NCBI RefSeq assembly: GCF_017114995.1
Contig: NZ_JABXKL010000009.1
Span: 26,533-90,532, forward strand
Direction: 5' to 3'
DNA from: Nostoc sp. NMS9
GTDB taxonomy: Bacteria; Cyanobacteriota; Cyanobacteriia; Cyanobacteriales; Nostocaceae
Length of the DNA: 64,000 nucleotides
In this document: positions 51,878-60,380 of the stretch, piece by piece
Position numbering within the stretch: position 1 is the first letter of the stretch
Layout: each line of letters opens with the position of its first letter
Notes under the pieces: generated by a model
Database searches by the model: none
What the model saw: only the letters and a program-made list of their open reading frames with translations
Told to the model about the DNA's origin: nothing
Made by a program: the position numbers and the translations under genes

Positions 51878-51934
51878 GTTCGTAGTAAGGACTAAAGTCC
51901 TTATTTTCTAAACACTAAAGTGCTTACTACAAAC
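51878..51934. repeat. Dispersed repeat (family B), 57-base copy
   Basis: GTTCGTAGTAAGGACTAAAG ... CACTAAAGTGCTTACTACAA, an imperfect palindrome with two nested small palindromes. Same length as the copy at 59347-59403. It starts five bases after the wecB stop. Confidence 0.75.
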
Positions 51935-52003
51935 CCTCAAAACTAGGTTGGTCATTGTACTAGCGTTTACCGAACCACGAGATTTTCCAAGGGTGGCTTC
52001 TGG

Positions 52004-52594
52004 CTAAATACCCAGAGATGCTCGAGTTTCGGGGCCTACAACACCATCTACAAGTAGACCTTTACTTTCCTGAAAGCTTCGGACTCGGCTAACAGTTTCT
52101 TGACCGTAAATTCCATCAACCCTGAGATTACCTAAAGCTGTTTGCAGGTCTCTGACAAGCTGACCTTTAGAACCAGGGGTAAGAATCACCGAACCACCAA
52201 CACCACCGGGTCTAGTCACAGGACGATTGTTCGGTCTATTACCAATCCATCGGGCAAAAACGTATCTACCTGTAGAAAGTCTGGCAAAACCGTTTTCATA
52301 TCTTTCAATTGCTGGAAGTGTTGCGCCATTTGGTACACAGTCCACATAAGAGTAGTTGGTACTTGGGCCTGAACGGACACGTAAACAATTGCCGTTAGTC
52401 TTTACATACGCAGCCGAACTCACTTGAATTTGGGTTACAGCAGCAAATAATACACCGACACCAGCTAAAGTTAACCAAGCGGAAGATTTAAGCAGTTTTT
52501 TCCAATTGAATTGAGGTTGAGGAAGATGATACTTAGTGTTTCCAGATGCCTCTTCTTGAGCAATAAACATCTGGGAATAAGCAAGATATTCCAT
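52004..52594 (-). CDS. SH3-type and peptidoglycan-binding domain protein
   Basis: 196 residues. An N-terminal cytosolic part (MEYLAYSQMFIAQEEASGNT), a membrane/signal helix at ~38-56, a bacterial SH3 domain at ~65-110 (GNCLRVRSGPSTNYSYVDCV) and one PG-binding module at ~135-196 (GSKGQLVRDLQTALGNLRVD, then FQESKGLLVDGVVGPETRAS). It probably binds the cell wall. The first residues are like those of the PG-binding protein at 40.4 kb, so the two share an N-terminal targeting segment. Confidence 0.87.
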   Translation of the reverse strand: MEYLAYSQMFIAQEEASGNTKYHLPQPQFNWKKLLKSSAWLTLAGVGVLFAAVTQIQVSSAAYVKTNGNCLRVRSGPSTNYSYVDCVPNGATLPAIERYENGFARLSTGRYVFARWIGNRPNNRPVTRPGGVGGSVILTPGSKGQLVRDLQTALGNLRVDGIYGQETVSRVRSFQESKGLLVDGVVGPETRASLGI

Positions 52595-52749
52595 AATGCA
52601 CTCCTTGATATGAAAAAATGAGTACTCGCAGAGAATTACTTGATCCTTCTCTGTATTTATTCTTAGTATATTTTATATCACTGTGCTTTCAAAGTTTTTT
52701 ATTGATAGCGAAATTAATAAAAAATAAAATTAGTCAAAAGATTCCTGAA

Positions 52750-52797
52750 AAAATGCGATGTCTACGACGAGCTAACCCGTCGTAGACATCGCATTTT
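52750..52797. repeat. Perfect 20-base hairpin
   Basis: AAAATGCGATGTCTACGACG and its exact inverse around an eight-base loop. It is a form of the GCGATGTCTACGAC repeat of Nostocales. It lies between the response regulator stop and the SH3 gene start and might stop transcription. Confidence 0.8.
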
Positions 52798-52865
52798 GAA
52801 AATAAATAAAATTTAGTTAAAGCTTTTTTACTTACTGGCTTGTCCCTGGTTGCATCTAATATATG

Positions 52866-53276
52866 TCAAACGTATTGTTCGGTTCTAGTTAAAGTAGCAA
52901 CCATAGAAGTTAACTCGTCTAAGTCTATCGGCTTGCATTGATATATATCATAACCTGCTAATAATGCACGTTTGCGATCGTCCTCGAAAGTAGATGCCGA
53001 CAGAGCAATCGCTGGAATCTTTCTACCTCGCTTTGCTTCCAAATTTTTGACCTTCAAAAGCAGTGAGTAGCCATCTTCATCAGGTAAGCAAATGTCACTA
53101 ATTAGGATATCTGGTTTAAAAGATGATATTATTTTTAGAGCTTCGTCTGCTGAAGCAGCTGCAATCACCTCTGATCCCTCTAATTCAAAGAGGAAGGTAA
53201 GTAATATTCTCGTATCAGAGTCATCATCAACGATGAGCAATCGCAGACCTTGAAAAGACATCGATTGATTAGACAT
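52866..53276 (-). CDS. Single-domain response regulator
   Basis: 136 residues from ATG 53276 (MSNQSMSFQGL). A receiver domain only: acidic pair in LLIVDDDSDT, phospho-acceptor Asp in DILISDICLPDEDGYSLL, Thr/Ser in AIALSASTFED and Lys in YQCKPIDLDEL. No output domain. Such CheY-like proteins often work with hybrid kinases. It is downstream of the Crp/Fnr triplet on the same strand but separated by 150 bases, so co-transcription is uncertain. Confidence 0.9.
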   Translation of the reverse strand: MSNQSMSFQGLRLLIVDDDSDTRILLTFLFELEGSEVIAAASADEALKIISSFKPDILISDICLPDEDGYSLLLKVKNLEAKRGRKIPAIALSASTFEDDRKRALLAGYDIYQCKPIDLDELTSMVATLTRTEQYV

Positions 53277-53427
53277 TATTCTCACCGCTATCTAGCTCAA
53301 AGAATTTAAGTAGCATTACATCAAAAGACATGTATTTGTAAATACCATTTGATGCATACTTTATTAATCTTAATGGAACTTATTAGTAAGCGTCTGTGCG
53401 GTTTCGGACATAGTAACTTAAAATGAT

Positions 53428-54156
53428 TCATTGGCCGCACCTTGGCTGATTGCCCAGCAACTGAGCAAATTCGTTTTGGATGACGCGATAACACTCGCAG
53501 GAAGTTGCTGACAAATCCTCTCGTTTCAGGATGCTAATATGACCACGCTGGTAGCGAATCATTCCGGCTCGACTGAGGGTGCTAGCCGCTACTGTCACAC
53601 CGGAGCGCTGTACACCCAGCATCTGTGCGATAAATTCTTGCGTGAGCAGAAAATCCTCTGATTCCAAACGGTCAGAGACTGTGAGAAGCCAGCGAGCCAG
53701 CCGCTCCTCTAGGGTATGAAGACGGTTGCAGGCACATCCTTGTGTAAGTTCGGTATATATAGCTCGTACATAGCGCAGCAGCAGCTTTTGAATAGCTCCA
53801 CCACGATCGAACTCGGTTCTAAGTACATCTGCATCCATCTGCATAGCAGCGCCCGCAACCTGCACAAACCCTTTTGTGGTTGTTGTGTACCCTCCTAAAA
53901 TTACTGGGATACCTACCATGCCTTCACTGCTCACTATTCCAACTTCCACCATCGATCCATCTTTGATACTAGTGACTATAGAAACTACTGCGTGTTGGGG
54001 AAAATAGACGTGTGTGATCGGTTCTCCTGCTTCGTAAATGACTTGCCGAATGGAAAGCGGAACTAACTTCAGGTGCGGAACAAGACGCTCATAATCACTG
54101 GCTGGCAAAGCCGCGAGTAAGGTATTTACTTGCGCCTTAAGAATATTTTGGCTCAC
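53428..54156 (-). CDS. Crp/Fnr-family regulator, copy 1 of a tandem triplet
   Basis: 242 residues; the start codon is GTG. Residues ~20-130 form the cyclic-nucleotide-type effector domain (IYEAGEPITHVYFPQHAVVS, then VEVGIVSSEGMVGIPVILGG). A helical linker and a Crp-type helix-turn-helix follow at ~165-225 (LTQEFIAQMLGVQRSGVTVA). It lacks the Fnr cysteines and the clear cAMP-contact RxS set. Two further copies lie upstream on the same strand, all about 70-80% alike by eye. Each copy is followed by a similar motif (CTGTGCGGTTTCG). Confidence 0.9.
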   Translation of the reverse strand: MSQNILKAQVNTLLAALPASDYERLVPHLKLVPLSIRQVIYEAGEPITHVYFPQHAVVSIVTSIKDGSMVEVGIVSSEGMVGIPVILGGYTTTTKGFVQVAGAAMQMDADVLRTEFDRGGAIQKLLLRYVRAIYTELTQGCACNRLHTLEERLARWLLTVSDRLESEDFLLTQEFIAQMLGVQRSGVTVAASTLSRAGMIRYQRGHISILKREDLSATSCECYRVIQNEFAQLLGNQPRCGQ

Positions 54157-54236
54157 TGAACATTAAAAGATAAATTTCCTCAAAATACTTTAAATCAAGT
54201 TACTTTTGCGGGTCTGTTCGGTTTCGCACACATAAA

Positions 54237-54983
54237 TCAAAAAAATTTTCTGGCTCGGTTAATCGGCTTTTTGCCCAGTAATCGAGCAAATTCGTTTTGT
54301 ATGACCCGATAACACTCGCAGGAAGTTGCTGACAAATCCTCTCGGTTGAGGATGCTAATGTGACCACGTTGGTAGGTGATCATTCCGGCTCGGCTGAGGG
54401 TGCTAGCCGCTACTGTGACGCCGGAACGACGTACACCTAGCATCTGGGCGATAAATTCTTGCGTGAGTGGAAAATCTTCTAATTCCAGACGCTCAGAGAC
54501 TGTCATTAGCCAGCGAGCCAGCCGTTCCTCCAGTATATGGAGACGGTTGCAGGCAACTCCTTGCGCCAGTTCAGAGTATACAGCTTGTACGTAGCACAGC
54601 AGCAGGGTTTGAATAGCTCCGCCCCGATTGAACTCGGCTCTAAGTACATCTGCATCCATCTGCATAGCAGCGCCAGAAATCTGCACAAACGCTGTTGTGG
54701 TTGTGATGTTGTCTCCTAAAATTACCGGAATACCCACCATGCCTTCATTGCTTACTATCCCAACTTCCGCCGTTGAGCCATCTTCCATAGTGGTGACTAT
54801 AGAAACCATTGCCTTATCAGGAAAATAGACCTGTGTGATCGGTTCGCCTGCTTCGTAAAGAATTTGCTGAACTGGGAGCGAAACTAGCTTTAGATGGGGG
54901 ATAAGACGTTGATAATCACTGGCTGGCAAAGCTGCGAGCAGCTTATTTGGTGGTTGCTGAAAGAGGTTTTTATCTAATGACAT
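54237..54983 (-). CDS. Crp/Fnr-family regulator, copy 2 of a tandem triplet
   Basis: 248 residues, ATG with AAGGAGAG upstream. Same two-domain layout as copy 1 (VGIVSNEGMVGIPVILGDNI; FPLTQEFIAQMLGVRRSGVT). The C-terminus ends in basic residues (KPINRARKFF). Copy 2 and copy 3 share the MSLDKN start and are closer to each other in the N-terminal part. About 80 bases separate it from copy 1. Confidence 0.9.
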   Translation of the reverse strand: MSLDKNLFQQPPNKLLAALPASDYQRLIPHLKLVSLPVQQILYEAGEPITQVYFPDKAMVSIVTTMEDGSTAEVGIVSNEGMVGIPVILGDNITTTTAFVQISGAAMQMDADVLRAEFNRGGAIQTLLLCYVQAVYSELAQGVACNRLHILEERLARWLMTVSERLELEDFPLTQEFIAQMLGVRRSGVTVAASTLSRAGMITYQRGHISILNREDLSATSCECYRVIQNEFARLLGKKPINRARKFF

Positions 54984-55173
54984 TAGAAGTCACTCTCCTT
55001 AAGGTAGGTGACTCTAGAAAAGCCAACTCAGGGCACAAGGAAAGGATTTAAGGATCTGCTCCTAATGTCAAAAGGTGTATTCGCTAAAGAAACACGGGGA
55101 CAATCTAAAAAAGCTTAAATGAACACACTTGTTTGAGTCTGTGCGGTTTCGTACATAGAAGCTTAAAAAAAAC

Positions 55174-55911
55174 TTATCTTCGCCGTTTATTCGGCTTATT
55201 GCCCAATAAACGGACATATTCATCTTCTATAATCTGATAACATTCGCAGGAGGTTTTTTCTAAAGCCTCTCGATTCAGGATGTTAATCTGACCACGCTGG
55301 TAGGTGATGATTCCGGCTTCGCTCAAGATGTTAGCTGCTTCAGTGACACCAGCGCGACGTACACCTAGCATCTGTGCGATAAATTCTTGGGTAAGTGGAA
55401 ATTATTCTGATTCCAGTCGGTCAGAAACTGTTAGCAGCCACCGAGCAAGCCGCCTCTCTAGCTTATGAAGACGGTTGCAGGCAGATCCTTGTGCTATTTG
55501 AGTGTATATACTTTGCACGTAGTGTAACAGCAGGCTTTGAAGCGCTGTACTCCGATTTAACTTGCTTATGAGTATATCTGTATCCATCTGCATAGCACTG
55601 TCTGAAATCTGCACAAATGCTGTTGTGGTTGTGATGTTGTCTCCTAAAATAATTCGTATACCCACCATGCCTTCATTGCTTACTATTCCAACTTCCACAG
55701 TCGAGCCATCTTCCATAGTGGTGACTATAGAAACCACTGCCTTATTAGGAAAATAGACCTGTCTGATCGGTTCGCCTGCTTCGTAAAGGACTTTCACACG
55801 TGGGAGCCAAACCAGCTTCAGATGGGGAACAAGACGTTCATAATCAGCGGCTGGCAGAACTGCTAGTAGATTATTTGCTGGTTGCTCAAGGGCATTTTTG
55901 TCTAATGACAT
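55174..55911 (-). pseudogene. Crp/Fnr-family regulator, copy 3, with in-frame stop
   Basis: The track gives two ORFs (55402-55950 and 55174-55371), but they share one frame. The start matching copy 2 is ATG 55911 (MSLDKNALEQPANN, AGGAGA upstream). A TAA stands at 55402-55404 after DRLESE, just where copies 1 and 2 have Asp (ESEDF, ELEDF). Beyond it FPLTQEFIAQMLGVRRAGVT continues the HTH domain unbroken. The effector domain alone (169 residues) could still be made. Confidence 0.85.
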
Positions 55912-56968
55912 TGAGATTCTCCTGAATATAGCTGTCTCTAGAAAAGACAACTCGTACCATAAGGAGAAAAATCAAGAATTTAATCCTAATGTGAAAAGGT
56001 GTATTTCCTAAATTTTTTTTTAATCAAAGATTGAGATTTTTACACTTATATATTTAGTATAACATAACCAAATTAGTTATTTATAATAACAAAAAAATCA
56101 AGATATATTATATAGACCAAAACTTGGTATAGGTGTCTAAAAAGTCTATCTTAAGGCTGATACAAAATAATACATATTAAGAGCCAAATATTAAATACAT
56201 ACCTCGATAAACAACTGTATAAGATTGTTAAATCTTGGTTTTAGCAAAGTTAATAGGATGTTGAAAAAAGTATTAGTGTCGGCTCAAATGGAATAAATCC
56301 TAATAATTGAAATTGCTAAAATTCACTGTAATTGCACTTGCGATCGCATAATTAAATGAAATTATGTTCATTAATTATATTGTTATAGATATGAGCATGC
56401 TTGGAAGCGATCGCAGCAATAAATTCCTGGTTATGCAAGTCATTAAAACCCTAAATCTTTGTCATTGCTACCAAATCTTGTTACCTCTTCCTGGTAGTTT
56501 TGGTATATTTTAATTGCCGTAAGACAAACTACATAGAACTAAGTATATTAATATGAATATTTATTAAGACTTCATTCTAGCTAGAAGAATCTTAAGATTT
56601 TTAATATACTACGGTAAACCTACCGATTTGTTGTATTATACACTTAGCCTAAAAAAGTCCATTTCACAAATACTCAATAAAAGTAAGTATTTTCTACTAC
56701 ATATTTAAAATTTTTATTACCCACAACTAACTTAACTTATCTGGTTAATCTATGCAATAATAAACAACTGTACTTAGTAACTACACTTTGTCTATCGACT
56801 TAAAGTAGTATATACACCAATGATTAGCTGAAAAATTTATATTGGCTTAGTGCCAAATCCAGTATTGTTTGAAGCTAATTTACTTAAAAAATAATAACGC
56901 CCTTGACAAAATGCAAAATTTCAAACAAAAATATCACTGTTAAATCGACTGAATAACAACGCAGAAAG
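55912..56968. other. 1.06-kb AT-rich gap
   Basis: No ORF, hairpin or repeat stands out. Very AT-rich with two isolated HIP1-like octamers. It separates the regulator triplet from the aldo/keto reductase and may be an eroded gene region. Confidence 0.5.
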
Positions 56969-58006
56969 ATGAAGTATAACCAACTTGGCAAAAGTGACTT
57001 AAAAGTTTCTGAAATTTGTCTGGGTACTATGACTTATGGACAGCAAAATACTATTGAAGAAGCCCATGAGCAACTAGATTATTCTATTGCCCAAGGAGTC
57101 AACTTTATTGATGCAGCGGAGATGTACCCTGTGCCAACAAGTGGCGAAACTTATGGATTAACTGAAACTTACATTGGAGAATGGTTAAAACGTCAACAAA
57201 GAGATCAACTCATTATAGCTACTAAAATTGCTGGCCCTGGTCGAGGCTTTAAATGGGTACGTGGAGGAGCCAAAGCAATTGATCGTGATAATATCAAACA
57301 AGCCGTAGATGATAGTTTAAAAAGATTACAGACAGACTATATTGATCTGTATCAAATCCACTGGCCAGATCGCTACGTGCCAAGGTTTGGGCAAACGGTA
57401 TTCGATCCGACTCAGGTGGGAGAAACGGTTCCCATTGCTGAACAACTAGCAGTTTTTGACGATCTAATTAAGGCTGGGAAAATTCGCTATATCGGTTTGA
57501 GTAACGAAACACCTTGGGGAGTTGCCCAATTTAGTAACGCTGCTAAACAATTAGGATTGCCCAAAGTTGTTTCCATTCAAAATGCTTACAACTTGCTGAA
57601 TCGAGTATTTGACGGAGCCTTAGCAGAAGCAGTTTATCACGAAGAAATTGGATTACTAGCTTATAGTCCTTTAGCATTTGGCTTCTTAACTGGCAAATAT
57701 CTAAACGGTAAACCAGAGAAAGCCAGAGTCACTTTATTTGAAAATTTCGGTCAGCGCTATCTTAAACCGAAAGTCAGTCAAGCCGTATCAGCTTATGTAG
57801 AAATTGCCAAGCGCCATCAATTAAGTCCAGCACATCTGGCTTTGGCATTCGTGCGGAGTCGTTGGTTTGTGCCTAGCACAATTATTGGTGCTACCACACT
57901 CGAACAACTTAAAGAGAATTTAGAAAGTGTGAATGTAGTTCTCGACAAAGACATTTTGGAAGAGTTGGATATAGTTCATGCTCAGTCGCCAAACCCAGCA
58001 CCATAA
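56969..58006 (+). CDS. Aldo/keto reductase, Tas-like
   Basis: 345 residues, an (alpha/beta)8 barrel. Features: LGKSDLKVSEICLGTMTYGQ at the start, catalytic Asp/Tyr in FIDAAEMYPVP, Lys in IIATKIAGPG, His in YQIHWPDRY, and the NADPH-binding end FVRSRWFVPSTIIGATTLEQ. The Tas-like subgroup is NADPH-dependent with unknown natural substrate. Followed by ATTCAAA short repeats. Single gene. Confidence 0.9.
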   Translation: MKYNQLGKSDLKVSEICLGTMTYGQQNTIEEAHEQLDYSIAQGVNFIDAAEMYPVPTSGETYGLTETYIGEWLKRQQRDQLIIATKIAGPGRGFKWVRGGAKAIDRDNIKQAVDDSLKRLQTDYIDLYQIHWPDRYVPRFGQTVFDPTQVGETVPIAEQLAVFDDLIKAGKIRYIGLSNETPWGVAQFSNAAKQLGLPKVVSIQNAYNLLNRVFDGALAEAVYHEEIGLLAYSPLAFGFLTGKYLNGKPEKARVTLFENFGQRYLKPKVSQAVSAYVEIAKRHQLSPAHLALAFVRSRWFVPSTIIGATTLEQLKENLESVNVVLDKDILEELDIVHAQSPNPAP

Positions 58007-58012
58007 ACAATT

Positions 58013-58140
58013 AAAAATTCAAAATTCAAAATTCAAAATTAAAGACAGTTAGCCTCGTTACCAGGCTCCAGCCTGGTAACGCCTCCCTAGAGCCTCTGGC
58101 TCTCATTATCAGAGTAGAAGTAGAGATGCGCGATGCACTC
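58013..58140. repeat. ATTCAAA units and a CCAGGCTCCAGCCTGG hairpin repeat
   Basis: Three or four AATTCAAA units followed by GTTACCAGGCTCCAGCCTGG and AGAGCCTCTGGCTCT hairpins. The latter group is related to the inside of the element at 22544-22745. Confidence 0.7.
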
Positions 58141-58185
58141 TCTCCCAGTTCTTAGATTAAAAACTAGATATTTAGTAGGTAAAAT

Positions 58186-59313
58186 ATGACTTTTACAGCA
58201 ACATCAGTTGACCAAAATACGATTCGTCGTCGCGGTACTGGTTTAAGAGCTTACAATCCCGAAAAAGTATTTAAAGGATACACACTTTTCACACCTCTGA
58301 CAGGTCAAGGTGAAGTCTACCTTCTGAACTTGGAAGGAGAAGTAATACACCAGTGGAATCTGCCTTATCCACCAGGGTTATACGGTTATCTCTTGCCCAA
58401 TGGCAACCTTTTTTATAATGGTAAGACTCCACCAGAAGAACCCCTACGTTTTGCTTTATGGGCTGCATTCAAAAGTGGCGTTGTTTTAGAAGCAGACCCC
58501 AAGGGAAATATTATCTGGGAATATAAGCATCCAGATCATCATCACGATGGACGCAGACTAGCCAATGGCAACACAATTCTACTCGCCATTGAAAAGATAC
58601 CTCAGTCTTTGGTTAAGAGCATCAAAGGTGGCGTACCAGGTACAGAATCAGATGGTGATATCTATGCAGATGTGCTTTATGAGGTGACTCCACTAGGTGA
58701 AATTGTTTGGACTTGGCACGCTCACGAACACCTCGATCCAGATATATTTACGATTACACCCCAGGATCATCGACATGAATGGACTCATGGGAATACTGTG
58801 GGTGAACTCGCTGATGGCAACATTATAGTGAGCTTTCGTAATATCTCCACAGTTGTCATTGTCGATCGCAAAACTGGAGAAATCATCTGGACGCTGGGCG
58901 ATGAGGTGCTAGCACAGCAGCACTTCCCGAACGAATTAGCTAACGGTAATATCTTGATTTTTGACAATGGCGCACATCGCCGTAACATTGCTCTCAATTT
59001 TTCCCGTGTGATTGAGGTGAACCGTCAAACCAAAGAAATAGTTTGGGAATACACCGACAATCCGCCCCAAAATTTCTTTAGTTCTTATATATCAGGAGCG
59101 CAACGTTTGGCCAATGGCAATACCTTAATTACAGAAGGTGCTTATGGTCGAATATTCGAGGTGACAGTTACAGGGGAAATTGTTTGGGAATACATCAATC
59201 CCCACTTTGCATCTCGGAATATTCCAGGTGAAAAATCGCCGGTAACGCGTGGAGAGCAAAATACAGTCTTCCGCGCCTTCCGTTATGCACCTGAAGAAGT
59301 GCCCTGGCTGTAG
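58186..59313 (+). CDS. Arylsulfotransferase (ASST)-like beta-propeller protein
   Basis: 375 residues, no clear signal peptide. Repeated propeller blades with NGN motifs: LLPNGNLFYNGK, RLANGNTILLAIE, LADGNIIVSF, ELANGNILIFDN and RLANGNTLITEGA, each followed by Trp-rich strands (GEIVWTWHAHEH, KEIVWEYTDN). This is the pattern of the ASST family. A conserved His lies in HDGRRLANG and HEWTHGNTV. The enzyme class moves sulfate between phenols, but many bacterial members are untested. Divergent from nothing; single gene. Confidence 0.85.
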   Translation: MTFTATSVDQNTIRRRGTGLRAYNPEKVFKGYTLFTPLTGQGEVYLLNLEGEVIHQWNLPYPPGLYGYLLPNGNLFYNGKTPPEEPLRFALWAAFKSGVVLEADPKGNIIWEYKHPDHHHDGRRLANGNTILLAIEKIPQSLVKSIKGGVPGTESDGDIYADVLYEVTPLGEIVWTWHAHEHLDPDIFTITPQDHRHEWTHGNTVGELADGNIIVSFRNISTVVIVDRKTGEIIWTLGDEVLAQQHFPNELANGNILIFDNGAHRRNIALNFSRVIEVNRQTKEIVWEYTDNPPQNFFSSYISGAQRLANGNTLITEGAYGRIFEVTVTGEIVWEYINPHFASRNIPGEKSPVTRGEQNTVFRAFRYAPEEVPWL

Positions 59314-59346
59314 GAGTCTGTCAAGTTTAAATTGATGGGTAAGCAA

Positions 59347-59403
59347 GTTTGTAGTCAGGGCTTTAGTCCTTATTTTCTAAGCGCTAAAGTGCTTACTACG
59401 AAC
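59347..59403. repeat. Dispersed repeat (family B), 57-base copy
   Basis: GTTTGTAGTCAGGGCTTTAG ... GCGCTAAAGTGCTTACTACG. Like 51878-51934 it lies shortly after a stop codon. Confidence 0.75.
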
Positions 59404-59560
59404 TTATGATTATTAAAAGTTTGCTTAGTGTCGAGAATTTTTTACGCTACATTCGCTTCAAAAAGATTTTGTGACACTAACAATTTAAGATTTGGGATTT
59501 TGGATGAAAATTCAATTCCCAATGCCGATTAACAAGTCCTATTTACGAAGGAACTTAAAC

Positions 59561-60232
59561 ATGGCTGAAATTAAAGTATACAGTGCAGTTGTTTGTCCTT
59601 ATGCTCACCGTACCCGCTTGGTACTCCAAGAGAAAGGCATCGACTTCGATTTGATTGAGATTGATTTGCAGAATAAGCCGGAAGGGTTTACCAAAGTTTC
59701 CCCCTATGGTAAAGTGCCTGCACTAACTCATGACGATAACCGAGTTTGGGAGTCAGCGGTAATTAACGAATATCTTGATGAGGTATTTCCCAATCCACCA
59801 CTGTTACCTAGCAGCCCTATTGATAGGGCACAGGCTCGTATCTGGATCGATTTTGCTAACACTCGGTTTGTTCCTGCTTTTTCTAGCCTGCTGCGGAGTT
59901 CAGATCCCGAAAAACAAGAGGAAGCTAAACAGGAACTATATAAACATCTGGAATTCATTGAAAATGAAGGTTTAGCAAAGCTTTCTAAAGAAGGCCCTTA
60001 CTGGTTTGGTGAATCTATCAGTTTGGTTGATTTCACTTACTTCCCTTGGTTTGAGCGCTGGGCTGCACTGAAGCAGTATCGCGGCTTTGGAGTCCCAGAG
60101 CAATTTACCCGTCTACGCCAATGGAAACATGCTTTGAAAGAGCGTGAATCTGTGAAAGCGATCGCTCACTCTAAAGAATTCTACATTGAGCGATATGCTA
60201 AATTTGCTGCGCCTACTCTCGCTGCTGTTTAA
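59561..60232 (+). CDS. Glutathione S-transferase family protein
   Basis: 223 residues from ATG 59561, with GAAGGA upstream; the track's 23 extra residues come from the leader. N-terminal thioredoxin-like half with VCPYAHRTRLVLQEKGIDFD and YGKVPALTHDDNRVWESAVI (cis-Pro and glutathione-binding ES), then an all-helical C-terminal half (FGESISLVDFTYFPWFERWA). The Cys-Pro-Tyr-Ala pattern places it near the omega or lambda classes, which act as thiol transferases or dehydroascorbate reductases. Cytosolic. Confidence 0.9.
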   Translation: MAEIKVYSAVVCPYAHRTRLVLQEKGIDFDLIEIDLQNKPEGFTKVSPYGKVPALTHDDNRVWESAVINEYLDEVFPNPPLLPSSPIDRAQARIWIDFANTRFVPAFSSLLRSSDPEKQEEAKQELYKHLEFIENEGLAKLSKEGPYWFGESISLVDFTYFPWFERWAALKQYRGFGVPEQFTRLRQWKHALKERESVKAIAHSKEFYIERYAKFAAPTLAAV

Positions 60233-60300
60233 ACGTAATTCATAACTATGTTTCAAGTGGGAATTCAAACCCCACTTGAAACATAAAATTAAACTCTTTA

Positions 60301-60380
60301 AAATTACGAATTACCAATTACGTTAGCGTAGCGTTAGCGAGTCTGCGTTCGCTTTTAGCGTCTCGAAGAGAGCGTCATTA
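60301..60380. repeat. Dispersed repeat (family C), 80-base form
   Basis: TTACGTTAGCGTAGCGTTAG ... GCTTTTAGCGTCTCGAAGAG, inverse of 33153-33252. It covers the last codons and stop of the oxidoreductase gene. Confidence 0.75.
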
